From the NCBI RefSeq assembly GCF_004364345.1, contig NZ_SOCA01000001.1:558001-622000 (forward strand): a DNA stretch of 64,000 nucleotides, read 5' to 3'. Under the pieces are notes generated by a model. That model was not told where the DNA came from. It saw nothing but the letters and a program-made list of their open reading frames with translations, and ran no database searches. Source of the DNA: Prosthecobacter fusiformis (GTDB lineage Bacteria > Verrucomicrobiota > Verrucomicrobiia > Verrucomicrobiales > Verrucomicrobiaceae). Numbering within the stretch: the first letter of the stretch is position 1; each line of letters starts with the position of its first letter. Position numbers and translations under genes: made by a program. Of the stretch, positions 1 through 8,520 are shown piece by piece.

Positions 1-458
1 CCAATGACGCATACAGCCGCTCCAGTACGGTAATCTTGATCATTGAAAAAGCGCCCTTCAGCAATGCTCCACTTACTGATGGTGAAGTATTCAGGCGTCG
101 TTCCAGTGATCTGGGTCGTGCGCGCATTCTGCAAATAGATGCTGCTGAGGGTTGAGGACATGAGGGGTGCCACGGCAGTAAGCCCTGTGATTTGAGTGCG
201 AATGGCATCCGCATCCTTTTGCGTGAAGTTGGGGACTCCAGAGGAACGCGGTCCGAAACCGGTCCCTGGTCGTAACGTTAGCAAATTGCTGCCCAGATTG
301 GAAATCTGGTTCTTCACCGCCTGGGTGGTGCCCTGGCCCAGAGTGACCATGGTGATGACGGCAGCGACACCTATAATGATGCCGAGCACAGTCAAAAAGG
401 CACGGGTGAGATTTCGACGAATCTCGCGGAGAGCGATAGAAAAAGCGTTCCAGAGCAT
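1..458 (-). CDS. MacB-type ABC transporter permease, N-terminal part (cut by window edge)
   Basis: Minus-strand frame starting ATG at 458 and open to base 1. It begins MLWNAFSIALREIRRNLTRA and continues with a hydrophobic first membrane helix (LTVLGIIIGVAAVITMVTLG), followed by a periplasmic stretch beginning TQAVKNQISNLGSN. This is the start of the MacB_PCD/FtsX permease family: one N-terminal helix, a large periplasmic domain and three C-terminal helices, of which only about 152 residues are visible. It lies 13 bases downstream of the ATPase gene and is the last visible gene of the efflux operon. The permease and ATPase are separate polypeptides, unlike the fused E. coli MacB. Family is firm; the exported substrate cannot be told from sequence. 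Confidence 0.88.
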   Translation of the reverse strand, partial: MLWNAFSIALREIRRNLTRAFLTVLGIIIGVAAVITMVTLGQGTTQAVKNQISNLGSNLLTLRPGTGFGPRSSGVPNFTQKDADAIRTQITGLTAVAPLMSSTLSSIYLQNARTTQITGTTPEYFTISKWSIAEGRFFNDQDYRTGAAVCVI

Positions 459-471
459 GATCGTTTATTGG

Positions 472-1176
472 TTAGTCCCGCCGAATGTCTGATTCGATTT
501 GGCCGTCTTTGACACGGACCGTCCTTTTGGCATAGGCAGCCACTTCATCTTCATGAGTGACCATGACCACGGTGATACCTCGGTCCTCATTGAGCCGCGT
601 CAGCAGTTCCATGATTTCCTCGGTAGTGGTGGTATCGAGATTACCGGTAGGTTCATCGGCAAACAACGTGCTGGGTTGAGTCACCACTGCCCGGGCGATG
701 GCCACACGCTGCTGCTGACCTCCAGAAAGTTCCGCAGGGGTGTTGCGCAATTTTGTGGGTAATCCCACTGAGGAGAGGGCTTCAACAGCCCGTTCACGCC
801 GTTCTTTTTTGGAAATGCCACGATACAGCAGGGGCAGTTCGACATTCTCCAGAGCGCTCGTCCGTGCCAGAAGATTGAAGCCTTGGAAAATGAATCCCAA
901 CGCATGACGGCGCAGCAAGGAGCGCTGCTCTGCATTCAATGTCTCCACAGCGATACCCTGATACAGATACTTCCCGGAAGAGGCTGTATCCAGACAGCCT
1001 AACAAATTCATCAACGTGGATTTACCGGAACCACTAGGCCCCATCACCGCGACAAACTCACCTTTGTTGATGGTCAGGTCCACACCTCGCAGAGCCTGAA
1101 AGGCCGCATCCCCATGGCCATACGTTTTGGTCAGACCATGCAGTGAGATCAATGATTTTGGAGATGCCTCTTTCAT
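472..1176 (-). CDS. MacB/LolD-type ABC transporter ATP-binding protein
   Basis: A 234-residue ABC ATPase that powers the neighbouring FtsX-type permease. Walker A is GPSGSGKS (about residues 46-53), the Q-loop lies in FIFQGFNLL, the signature is LSGGQQQRVAIARA, Walker B is LFADEPTGNLD and the switch histidine is in VMVTHE. Length and motifs match the MacB/LolD/FtsE class, which works by mechanotransmission rather than by moving substrate through the membrane. Its ATG overlaps the end of the MacA-like gene by 4 bases (ATGA), indicating translational coupling. With the outer-membrane and adaptor genes upstream, an efflux or secretion role is more likely than lipoprotein sorting. Confidence 0.93.
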   Translation of the reverse strand: MKEASPKSLISLHGLTKTYGHGDAAFQALRGVDLTINKGEFVAVMGPSGSGKSTLMNLLGCLDTASSGKYLYQGIAVETLNAEQRSLLRRHALGFIFQGFNLLARTSALENVELPLLYRGISKKERRERAVEALSSVGLPTKLRNTPAELSGGQQQRVAIARAVVTQPSTLFADEPTGNLDTTTTEEIMELLTRLNEDRGITVVMVTHEDEVAAYAKRTVRVKDGQIESDIRRD

Positions 1177-2507
1177 GGTTTTGGAATGCTATTGGCCCGG
1201 GTGATAACAGCCATGCCTTCGCTCAGCTCTTCGCCCGAGATTTCGGTAAAGCGACCATCTGAAAGACCGACTGTGACAGGAACCGCCACAGGCTGTCCAT
1301 CGCGCAGGACCCATATCTGGGAGCGCCCAGATTTTCCTTTACTTGGCGCGGGGCCATCAGAATCACCGGGGGGACGAGGCCCACCGCTGCCAGAACGACG
1401 AGGACTAGGAATGAGGCTTTGCACAAAGGATTTCTTTTCGCCACCCCCCATGGCAGGGTGTGAAGATGAGACCGAAGGATCAAACCTCAGAGCAGCAGTC
1501 GGGACGATCAGTACATTCTCACTTTGCGCCACATGGATGTCGGCAGTGGCGGTCATCCCTGGACGCAGGCTGAGATCTTTGTTGGAGACTTCGAGCTCAG
1601 TTTCATAAGTCACCACATTGTCCGTCACGGCGGAGCCATATGAAACGCGAGTCACTTTGGCCGAATAAGTCCGCTCCGGCCAGGCATCCACGGTAAAGGT
1701 GGACTTTTGGTCCTTTGCCACACGTCCAATGTCAGCTTCAGCCACGGCCACTTTCAACTTCATGTGCTCCAGATTCTCGGCAATGACGAATAGCTCTGGG
1801 GCTGTGAAGCTGGCTGCCACGGTCTGCCCCGGTTCCAGGCTGCGTGTCAGCACGATGCCATCAATAGGAGAGCGCAGAACAGCATTTGCCTGGTCACTTT
1901 CATTGGCCTTCAACTCCGCTTCTGCCTGCTCGACTGAGGCTTTGGCACTGCCCAAATCTGCATTCGCACGCGCCACCGCAGCCGTGGCTGTCACCATATC
2001 CGCTTTCGAGGGCGTACGCCCTCCGCTGAGTTTATGGAGTTCCTGAAGGCGGGCCAAGGAGGCTTCATTCTCCGTCAGGGTGGCCTGCACTTGGCTTACC
2101 TTTGCTTTCGAGGAATTCACGGCAGCACGGCTGTTGTCAATGTCCTGCTCCAGCCGACGAATGGTGATCTTAGCCAGCTCCTGCCCCTGCTTCACCCGGT
2201 CATTGATGTCCACATACACTTCCTCAGCGTTACCGGAAAGCACACTGCCAATAGTAACTTCATTGGTGGGTTCCAGATTTCCTGTAGCGGTGATTGTTAG
2301 GCTGATGTCACCGCGATTGAGCGGCTCCGTTACATAGGCCAACGGAGCCACGGCTGGCTGGCGCATTTTGCTCCAGACGAAATAGCCCGCTGCCATGAGA
2401 GCGACAAGACCGATGGTCCAGGCAATCCATCTGAGTGAGGATCGTGTTTTTTTGACGCCGATGAGCGTGCTTAGATCATCGGAAGGAGTGGCTGTCAGTG
2501 TTTCCAT
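1173..2507 (-). CDS. MacA-like periplasmic adaptor (membrane fusion protein)
   Basis: A 444-residue HlyD/RND-type adaptor that bridges the inner-membrane ABC complex and the outer-membrane channel. A single membrane anchor lies near residues 27-46. It is followed by a split lipoyl/barrel-sandwich region (GDISLTITATGNLEPTNEV, later LRSPIDGIVL), a coiled-coil hairpin rich in Ala, Glu and Lys at about residues 115-210, and a beta-barrel region ending in a membrane-proximal domain. Odd feature: a Gly/Pro/Ser/Lys-rich, probably disordered insertion of about 45 residues (around 350-395) just before the last beta strands. It follows the TolC-like gene by 21 bases and overlaps the ATPase gene by 4. 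Confidence 0.9.
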   Translation of the reverse strand: METLTATPSDDLSTLIGVKKTRSSLRWIAWTIGLVALMAAGYFVWSKMRQPAVAPLAYVTEPLNRGDISLTITATGNLEPTNEVTIGSVLSGNAEEVYVDINDRVKQGQELAKITIRRLEQDIDNSRAAVNSSKAKVSQVQATLTENEASLARLQELHKLSGGRTPSKADMVTATAAVARANADLGSAKASVEQAEAELKANESDQANAVLRSPIDGIVLTRSLEPGQTVAASFTAPELFVIAENLEHMKLKVAVAEADIGRVAKDQKSTFTVDAWPERTYSAKVTRVSYGSAVTDNVVTYETELEVSNKDLSLRPGMTATADIHVAQSENVLIVPTAALRFDPSVSSSHPAMGGGEKKSFVQSLIPSPRRSGSGGPRPPGDSDGPAPSKGKSGRSQIWVLRDGQPVAVPVTVGLSDGRFTEISGEELSEGMAVITRANSIPKP

Positions 2508-2528
2508 AAACGTGGGGGATTTGAGAAA

Positions 2529-3944
2529 TTAACCTTGGCTGGACCAGCCGCCGCCTAGGGCTTTGTAGAGCTGGATGTGGGCACTGGCACGGTCGCCAAT
2601 GGTGGCTGTCTGCTGCTCCTCAAGGCTGAGAAGGGTGCGCTGTGTATCAAGCACTTGTAGAAGATCCACCTGACCTGCTTCATAGCTCTGGCTGGCAAGG
2701 GTCGCCGCTTCCTTGGCGGAGGCCACGGCACCATTCAAAGTACTCAACCGCTCTGCTGTACGGTTCACTGCAATGAGAGCATTCTCCACTTCTGAGAGTG
2801 CTTGTAAAACCGTGGACTCATACGCTATCAGCGCCTGTTTTTCCTGTGAACTCTGAATATTGATTGTTTGGGTGATGCGACCTGCATTGAAGATGGGTGC
2901 AGAAAGGTTACCGAGGACACTGGCAGCGGCGACTTCTGGAGAAAACAGACTGCCAGCTTTAAGTGCATCCACCCCCAGGGATCCGCTGAGACTAAGGGTC
3001 GGATAACGCTCTCTCTGCGCCGATTTGGTTCTGGCCACTGCGGCCTCCACCCCACGCTCTGCCGCCCTCACATCTGGGCGTTGGCGCAATGTGTCTGCTG
3101 GAATGCCGATGGCCAGCATGGAGGGTGGTTGAGGAATGCGACGTGCTTTGGCAAGCATCGAATCCAGTGAGCCGGGTGTCTTCCCTGCTAGCAGAGCAAG
3201 GCGGTTCTTTGTCTGCGAGATCGTTTGCTTTAACGTGGGAAGGGTGGCCCGTGCCTGTTCCAGAGTACTTGCTGCCTGCTGTGTTTCAAAGGTGGTACTC
3301 TCACCCGCCTCCTCACGCCAGCGGGTGATCTGGACAGTGTCGCCCCGGGTAGAGAGATTTCGTTGATACACTTCAAGTTGGGCTTCAGCCGCACGCAAGT
3401 CCACATAGGCCTCGGCCACTTCCGCTGCCAGCGTTACCTGGGCACCATAATAATTTTCTGTGGTTTGCGCGAGATCCGCAGACGCCGCTCGGACGTTCTG
3501 GCGGAGTTTGCCAAAGAGGTCCAGCTCCCAGCTCACATCCACAGAGGCTCCATATCCCTCACTGGTGGAGACGCCGGCCAGCTTGCTGTCGGTACGTTCC
3601 CCCCGACCGGAAGCACCTGTACCTATAGACGGGAAAAGAGTGGATTTTTCCACACCCCGGCGGGCACGCGATTCGTCAATCCTGGCCATTGCTGTGCGCA
3701 AATCTGGACTGGATTGCAAAGATTCAGCGATGAGCTGGTTCAATACCGGATCGTTAAAACGCTGCCACCACTTGGCCAGCGCACCCGTGTTCAAAGGGAC
3801 GGATGATGAGCCTTTCTCCTGCCACTTGCCGGGGACGGCCAAATCACTTTCATGCCGCTTGACGGAGGTACAGGCCGCCACAAAAAAAGCGGCCGCCACG
3901 CTTGGCAGACAGCGTAGGAGACAGGGGAGGATCTTGAGATTCAT
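2529..3944 (-). CDS. TolC/NodT-family outer-membrane efflux lipoprotein
   Basis: Outer-membrane channel of the tripartite efflux system; first gene of the operon. I chose the ATG at 3944 because it gives a clean lipoprotein signal (MNLKILPCLL... FVAAC, lipidated Cys25); an upstream in-frame extension to 4034 adds 30 residues with no signal character. The 471-residue product has the duplicated TolC architecture: LDAMARIDESRAR-like helices, the SWELDLFGKLR motif typical of NodT proteins, long alpha-helical Ala/Gln/Glu-rich arms, and a second copy with PDVRAAERGVEAAVA and a LSGSLG barrel strand. Substrate unknown. Confidence 0.9.
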   Translation of the reverse strand: MNLKILPCLLRCLPSVAAAFFVAACTSVKRHESDLAVPGKWQEKGSSSVPLNTGALAKWWQRFNDPVLNQLIAESLQSSPDLRTAMARIDESRARRGVEKSTLFPSIGTGASGRGERTDSKLAGVSTSEGYGASVDVSWELDLFGKLRQNVRAASADLAQTTENYYGAQVTLAAEVAEAYVDLRAAEAQLEVYQRNLSTRGDTVQITRWREEAGESTTFETQQAASTLEQARATLPTLKQTISQTKNRLALLAGKTPGSLDSMLAKARRIPQPPSMLAIGIPADTLRQRPDVRAAERGVEAAVARTKSAQRERYPTLSLSGSLGVDALKAGSLFSPEVAAASVLGNLSAPIFNAGRITQTINIQSSQEKQALIAYESTVLQALSEVENALIAVNRTAERLSTLNGAVASAKEAATLASQSYEAGQVDLLQVLDTQRTLLSLEEQQTATIGDRASAHIQLYKALGGGWSSQG

Positions 3945-4007
3945 GGCGCACAGGTCGTGGATGTGACCTGGCTGCAAGGTATCCCGACAACCTTTAGAAA
4001 ACATGAA

Positions 4008-4048
4008 GAGGCGGAAGAAAGATGAAAAAATCATCCTGCTTCCGCCTC
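4008..4048 (-). terminator. Hairpin terminator candidate after the DUF4198 gene
   Basis: Arms GAGGCGGAAG (4008-4017) and CTTCCGCCTC (4039-4048) pair perfectly over 10 bp. A second small stem, GATGA/TCATC around an A-run, sits inside the loop. It lies 17 bases beyond the stop codon at 4065 and before the TolC-like gene start. A T-run appears only several bases past the stem on the minus strand, so efficiency is uncertain. Confidence 0.55.
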
Positions 4049-4064
4049 AAGTTGGTTTGTGATC

Positions 4065-4748
4065 TTACTCCGTCTTTTTCACCGTCCAGTACAGCGAGGC
4101 GCTGTGGCTGCTGATGGCGAAGGGCACCCCGTTGAAGAACCCTGGAAGTTCTTCGGAATAACGGGCAACGGTGAGCAGGTATGGGCCTGGCTTGGACAGA
4201 TCGGCCACACGGACCAGACCTTCGGCATCAGTCACCAGCTTCTGCTCATCCCCTTTAGGAGCATGTAGTCCCACCTCAATGCCTCCTAGAGGCTTGCCAC
4301 GGAAAAAGACACGTGCTTCACCAGGCTGGCCGGTGGGTACGATATCCAGGGTCATGGTAGGCTTTCCCTCACCCGCACCTTCAGGCTGCCAGCGGCTGTA
4401 GAAGATCGGTGCACGGGCAGGCTTGTCCTCATGCAGTTTACGCACTTCAAAATGCGCCTGTGCAAAAGCGGGCTTGGCAGCGGACGCCTTGCCCAAGAAA
4501 AACTGGTCCTGCTTTTTGACGACGTCGAAAATCTCCGGCTTGCCCTCAGCATTGAGGGTAAAACCGGAAACCAGGGCAAATGAGTCCAGGTGTCCAGGGG
4601 AGACTTCGAAGTCTTCACCCCATTCGGCAAAGCGCACACAGAGTTGATCTCCCGGCAGATTCTCGATCCAAACGGAGTGGGCAAAAGCAGCGGAGGGCAG
4701 CCAGGCGGTGAGGCTAACCACAAGGTAGAAAAGGATGGGGCGGAACAT
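4065..4748 (-). CDS. DUF4198-like exported protein
   Basis: A 227-residue exported protein. The ATG at 4748 gives a good signal peptide (MFRPILFYLVVSLTAWLP, cleavage after AFA), leaving a mature protein that begins HSVWIE. An upstream in-frame extension to 4889 is not signal-like. DUF4198 proteins are periplasmic and often associated with nickel/cobalt uptake or TonB systems; a His at or near the mature N-terminus followed by a beta-rich domain fits that family. The C-terminal part (about residues 140-220) resembles a carboxypeptidase-regulatory-like beta sandwich (GKPLGGIEVGLHAPKGDEQ). No metal transporter gene is adjacent, so the metal link is only family-based. Confidence 0.6.
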   Translation of the reverse strand: MFRPILFYLVVSLTAWLPSAAFAHSVWIENLPGDQLCVRFAEWGEDFEVSPGHLDSFALVSGFTLNAEGKPEIFDVVKKQDQFFLGKASAAKPAFAQAHFEVRKLHEDKPARAPIFYSRWQPEGAGEGKPTMTLDIVPTGQPGEARVFFRGKPLGGIEVGLHAPKGDEQKLVTDAEGLVRVADLSKPGPYLLTVARYSEELPGFFNGVPFAISSHSASLYWTVKKTE

Positions 4749-4964
4749 GGTAATATTATTGTTGGTTAGACTTTTTCTTTGAGATGGAGCAGGCCTTGTC
4801 GATTGGCTCCTCGGCATGAATGGCAGCCGTGAAGGCAATGGCCACGCATTAGCGAATGAGTAACATTGGCCGGAAAGAACGTTTTTCATGGGACTCTATC
4901 TAAAGCCTTAACAGGCAGATTCACCCGCCACCTCTTGTCACATCCTGTCGTTGGTTTGCGACGG

Positions 4965-6011
4965 TTACTTTTTCTGAACTGATTTACCTTGAAGGTGCTC
5001 AGGCTCACTGCCCGTCACATTCTCATCAGGAAGCACCGGGCTGTCGGCACTGGGCAGCACAATGCTTTCCGGGGCCGCTTTTTTTCCATCGCGACTTTCC
5101 CCACCTATCGCAAAAAGCCTGCCCGCACCACCGGGGACCAGTCTGTGAAAAAACCGTGGATGCTTTAGTTTCACCACACTCACCCATTCATTATTTCGTA
5201 ACTCCAGCAGCATACCGGCAGCACCACTGGCGAAAAGACGCCCTTCATGAGACACGGCAGCAAAGCCAAACCCGCCCAGCTTGTCCTGAGGCAGGGGCGG
5301 GCCCTCGCTCCATTGTCCGGTGGTTGTATCCAGGACCGAGACGACAGGCGTCAGTTCATGGTCCTCATTCATACCACCGATGGCATAAACCTTCTTTCCA
5401 GCCGCCTGGACGGCCAGCGCACGCCGTTCAAAGGGTTGCGGATGCGACTGCCACGTGCTGTCAGCTTTCGACAGATCCAGCGTCAGATAAGTGTCATGCC
5501 ATTTGGCCTCGTTGGCCTTCTGGTTGTCTCCACCCAGCGCCCAACCGCCGATCACATAAAGTACATGGCCCACCAACACACTGTCATGGCTGGAACGACG
5601 GTCCGGCATTTTCGGCAGGGCCTGCCATTTTTTATCGCTCGGCTCATAGCGGGAGACCGTATCGCTGGACCAGAGGTCCTGCTTTTCCCCTTTGGCATTG
5701 CGGGCCGCCATCCCGCCGATGCGCAGTACGCCTTTATCCGTAGCGATGAGGGAGGCCCCTTGGGCAGGCTCATCAGCCTGTAGTTTCTCCCATTTCTCCA
5801 GCCCTGGCTGCCAGTGAAAAAAGTCTCCATGTACTTCCTCGCGGCTGTATTTATGCCGGGTGCCGCTGTGTCCTCCGTAAAAATAGACATTGCCAGCCTC
5901 CGTGACGGCGGCTCCAAAACTGGCGACTGGCAGCGGCAGATCCGGAGGAACATCAGCCCCGGCATAGACCGCTAGCGGCATCAAAAGAAAAGCCAGGATA
6001 GAAGTTTTCAT
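4965..6011 (-). CDS. Exported kelch-repeat beta-propeller protein
   Basis: A 348-residue protein with a signal peptide (MKTSILAFLLMPLAVYAGA) and a run of kelch repeats. Visible blades include VYFYGGHSGT, VLRIGGMAA, VLYVIGGWA, VYAIGGMNE, LFASGAAG and LFAIGGESRD, each a hydrophobic strand followed by a double glycine, spaced about 45-55 residues. Six blades make one propeller, as in N-acetylneuraminate epimerase (NanM) and galactose oxidase-type folds. No sialic-acid genes are nearby, so the NanM function should not be transferred. It is flanked by 216-base and 91-base gaps and may be a single transcription unit. Confidence 0.78.
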   Translation of the reverse strand: MKTSILAFLLMPLAVYAGADVPPDLPLPVASFGAAVTEAGNVYFYGGHSGTRHKYSREEVHGDFFHWQPGLEKWEKLQADEPAQGASLIATDKGVLRIGGMAARNAKGEKQDLWSSDTVSRYEPSDKKWQALPKMPDRRSSHDSVLVGHVLYVIGGWALGGDNQKANEAKWHDTYLTLDLSKADSTWQSHPQPFERRALAVQAAGKKVYAIGGMNEDHELTPVVSVLDTTTGQWSEGPPLPQDKLGGFGFAAVSHEGRLFASGAAGMLLELRNNEWVSVVKLKHPRFFHRLVPGGAGRLFAIGGESRDGKKAAPESIVLPSADSPVLPDENVTGSEPEHLQGKSVQKK

Positions 6012-6102
6012 TCAATGATGATGAGCTAAATGTTAGGCAAGAACAGTCAAAAAGCGCAAAAGAAAATGCCAAAGACTGCCCTTCTAAAACGTCCGCGAAC
6101 GG

Positions 6103-6393
6103 TCAAGTGGCCCTGGGTTTCAGCAGGAGCATGACATCGGCTTCACTGCTGGTAAAAAGGCGCAAGCCACTGGCCTGAGGCACTTCGACCTGATCCCCGG
6201 CCCTGAGTTCACGCTCACGGCCATCAATGCGTGCGCTCGCCTCACCAAAGGTGATGATGACGGTGGCATCTTGAGGGAAAATGGCCTCGAAACACCGACA
6301 GCCTGTTTTTAGCCCCAGCAGATGCGCCTGCACACAGTCATTCCAGAACAAGCAGCGGTGGGCATGATTACCAAAGTCAATGTTCCGTCTCAT
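6103..6393 (-). CDS. Small cupin-domain protein
   Basis: A 96-residue protein beginning MRRNIDFGNHAHRCLFWN. The core looks like a single cupin barrel: a strand with FPQDATVIITFGEASARIDG, then ERELRAGDQVEVPQASGLRLFTSSEADVMLLL. The GDxxxxP turn of the second cupin motif is present as GDQVEVP; the first-motif histidines are not obvious, so metal binding is doubtful. I chose the ATG at 6393; a longer frame to 6543 overlaps the permease gene upstream. It lies 77 bases downstream of the GntP-type permease on the same strand, which hints at a sugar-acid context, but function is unknown. Confidence 0.58.
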   Translation of the reverse strand: MRRNIDFGNHAHRCLFWNDCVQAHLLGLKTGCRCFEAIFPQDATVIITFGEASARIDGRERELRAGDQVEVPQASGLRLFTSSEADVMLLLKPRAT

Positions 6394-6470
6394 GCACAGA
6401 TCATCGCGCCTTCTTGCAGCCAGTGCTGTGGCGCAATTGCGGTGCTTTGACGGTGAAATGATGCAGGCGA

Positions 6471-7835
6471 TTAAAAAACCATGTCCAGGCCCCAGGCGAC
6501 AAATAGTCCTGTGATGCCCACGAGGGTCTCCGTCACAGTCCAAGTGCGCAGCGTCTGGCCCACCGTCATACCGAGCGTTTCTTTAACAATCCAGAAACCG
6601 GCGTCATTCAGATGGGACAGGAACAATGAACCGCAGCCAATGCCGACGACCACCAGTTCCGGGTTCACATCTGGATTCCCAATGACCAAAGGAGCCACTA
6701 GGCCGCTGGCAGCGGTGATGGCGACCGTCGCCGAACCGGTGGCGACTCGCACCAATGCTGCACAGACCCAGCCAAACACTAAAGGAGGCAAATGAGCCGC
6801 CGACGCCATCTGACCAATGGCATCGGCTGCGCCACAATCTCTGAGCACACGATTGAATCCACCCCCACCGCCGACGACGAGCAGGGTCATGCCCACAGCG
6901 GCGATGGCCTTTTCACCAATTTTAAGGGCCTCAGTGCGGGAAAACCGAAAAGCGACGCCGGCAAAGATGACCGAGATGCCAAGAGCCAATGTCGGATTAC
7001 CGATGACCGAAGTAAAATTTCGCACAGGATGCCCCTTGGCGAAAAACAGCTCCGCCACGGTCTGGCTCAGCAGCAACAGGATGGGCAGAGCTAAAGCAGC
7101 ACTGGTAATGGCAAGAGATGGCTTCTCACGGCCAGCCACGCTGGGGTCCACGGGAGGTGGCTCAGGCGTTTCCACATTCACATGGCGCACGGCCCAGCGG
7201 GCAAAAATGGGACCGGAAACAGCTGCCACCGGCACAGCAGCCAGCAAGCCCCAAAGAAGCACTTTGCCCAAGTCCGCCCCCAAAGCATCCAGCGCCACCA
7301 CAGGCCCCGGATGCGGAGGCATGACCCCATGCATGATCGAAAGCACTGCCAGCATTGGGATGGCCAGCTTCAAAAAGGGTTCTTTTGTCTCACGGGCAAG
7401 TGTGACCAAGATGGGGACCAGCATGACCAGCCCGACCGCAAACCAAGTGGTGAGGCCGATACATAAGGCCAATACCATCAGGCACCAGTGAACCCGCTTG
7501 GGACCAAAGAGGCGGATGAGGGCCTTGGCCAGAACTTCCGCCCCGCCCGAGGCAGCGAGCAAACCGCCCAATATCGTCCCCAGTCCCAGTACACCCGCAA
7601 TGCCACCCAGTGTGGCTCCCATGCCATCCTGAAAGGAAGTCATCGCCTTTGCAGGCCCCATCCCCGACCCCAGCCCAATGACCAACCCAGCCATGAGCAA
7701 GGCCAGAAAGGCATTCATCCGCAACCAAGCGATGAGAATGATGAGCACGGCAACAGCCGCAACAGAGAGAAGGAGGAGGTTGATGGATTCGGGAGTCACG
7801 GCGGAAAGAAAGACAGAAACGTGCGGGCTGGTCAA
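6471..7835 (-). CDS. GntP-family gluconate/sugar-acid permease
   Basis: A 454-residue inner-membrane protein with about 12-14 hydrophobic helices. It matches the Gnt family of proton-coupled gluconate, fructuronate or glycerate importers (usual length 430-460). Family-like segments are the early LLMAGLVIGLGSGM, GIAGVLGLGTILGGLLAASGGAEVLA, the conserved MHGVMPPHPGPV loop, GGGGFNRVLRDCG and the late GSLFLSHLNDAGFWIVKETLGM. The PPHPGP and NDAGFW motifs are characteristic of the family. Its start overlaps the end of the upstream acetyltransferase by 4 bases. Which sugar acid it carries is not visible; no gluconate kinase or aldolase is adjacent. Confidence 0.92.
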   Translation of the reverse strand: MTSPHVSVFLSAVTPESINLLLLSVAAVAVLIILIAWLRMNAFLALLMAGLVIGLGSGMGPAKAMTSFQDGMGATLGGIAGVLGLGTILGGLLAASGGAEVLAKALIRLFGPKRVHWCLMVLALCIGLTTWFAVGLVMLVPILVTLARETKEPFLKLAIPMLAVLSIMHGVMPPHPGPVVALDALGADLGKVLLWGLLAAVPVAAVSGPIFARWAVRHVNVETPEPPPVDPSVAGREKPSLAITSAALALPILLLLSQTVAELFFAKGHPVRNFTSVIGNPTLALGISVIFAGVAFRFSRTEALKIGEKAIAAVGMTLLVVGGGGGFNRVLRDCGAADAIGQMASAAHLPPLVFGWVCAALVRVATGSATVAITAASGLVAPLVIGNPDVNPELVVVGIGCGSLFLSHLNDAGFWIVKETLGMTVGQTLRTWTVTETLVGITGLFVAWGLDMVF

Positions 7836-8449
7836 TCCTTCAGCGTCTTTTCTTCATTCATCCATTCTCGCACCTGGGCCAGACGGACGCGTAGGCTGTT
7901 GCCCGCATGGCTGTGTTCCAGCAAAGACTCGTCCAGAATGAGTGTCGTGATCCAATGTCGTGGTGCCTCCTGCTCCATCGCCCCAAGCGCATCCCACCAT
8001 GCCCGCATGGCCACATTTTCATGCAGCACATGACCGACAAAACGCGTGATACCGAGCGTCAATGCATGCTGCCAGATGACCGCCAGTAAAAGCGTTGCGA
8101 CACCCCGCCCCTGAAATTCGTCGGCTACTGTAAAAGACACTTCCGCTGCCTGCGTATCCTCTTTTAACCGCCAGAAGGATGCTCCGCCGATGCCAGGTAT
8201 ATCCTCCCGTGTCTGATGTCGCGCGACCCAGGCCACGTGATCCTTCTGATCTGGGGAGCAGATTTGGTCTATCAAACGCGGATTCAGTTCCCGCACACGC
8301 ATCCAGAACCGAAAGTACCGTGCCTCCGGTGAAAGACGGCGAAAAGCCTCCGCAATGAAATCCCGGTCCTCAGGCCGGATGGACCGCACACTCAAAGGCG
8401 TGCCGTCCGCCAAGGAAAGACTGAGCTCGCGATGAGGGTCGAAGGGCAT
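7832..8449 (-). CDS. GNAT-family N-acetyltransferase
   Basis: A 205-residue acyl-CoA-dependent acetyltransferase. I chose the ATG at 8449, which has an AGGA Shine-Dalgarno-like sequence about 8 bases upstream; a TTG 24 bases further upstream is also in frame. The GNAT fold is visible as LSVRSIRPEDRDFIAEAFRRLS (first strand and helix), AEVSFTVADEFQGRGVATLLL (strand 4 plus the Q/RxxGxG/A acetyl-CoA loop as FQGRGVA) and ITRFVGHVLHENVAMRAWWDALG (strand 5 and helix 4). The sequence resembles the GNAT modules fused to acyl-CoA synthetases and Pat-type protein acetylases, but it stands alone here. Translationally coupled to gntP by a 4-base overlap. Substrate unknown. Confidence 0.82.
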   Translation of the reverse strand: MPFDPHRELSLSLADGTPLSVRSIRPEDRDFIAEAFRRLSPEARYFRFWMRVRELNPRLIDQICSPDQKDHVAWVARHQTREDIPGIGGASFWRLKEDTQAAEVSFTVADEFQGRGVATLLLAVIWQHALTLGITRFVGHVLHENVAMRAWWDALGAMEQEAPRHWITTLILDESLLEHSHAGNSLRVRLAQVREWMNEEKTLKD

Positions 8450-8520
8450 GGCACATCCTGGCCCAGGCAACAAGAGTTCTCAAGATGATGCATTGCTACA
8501 TCAGTAACCATAAGGTCAGA

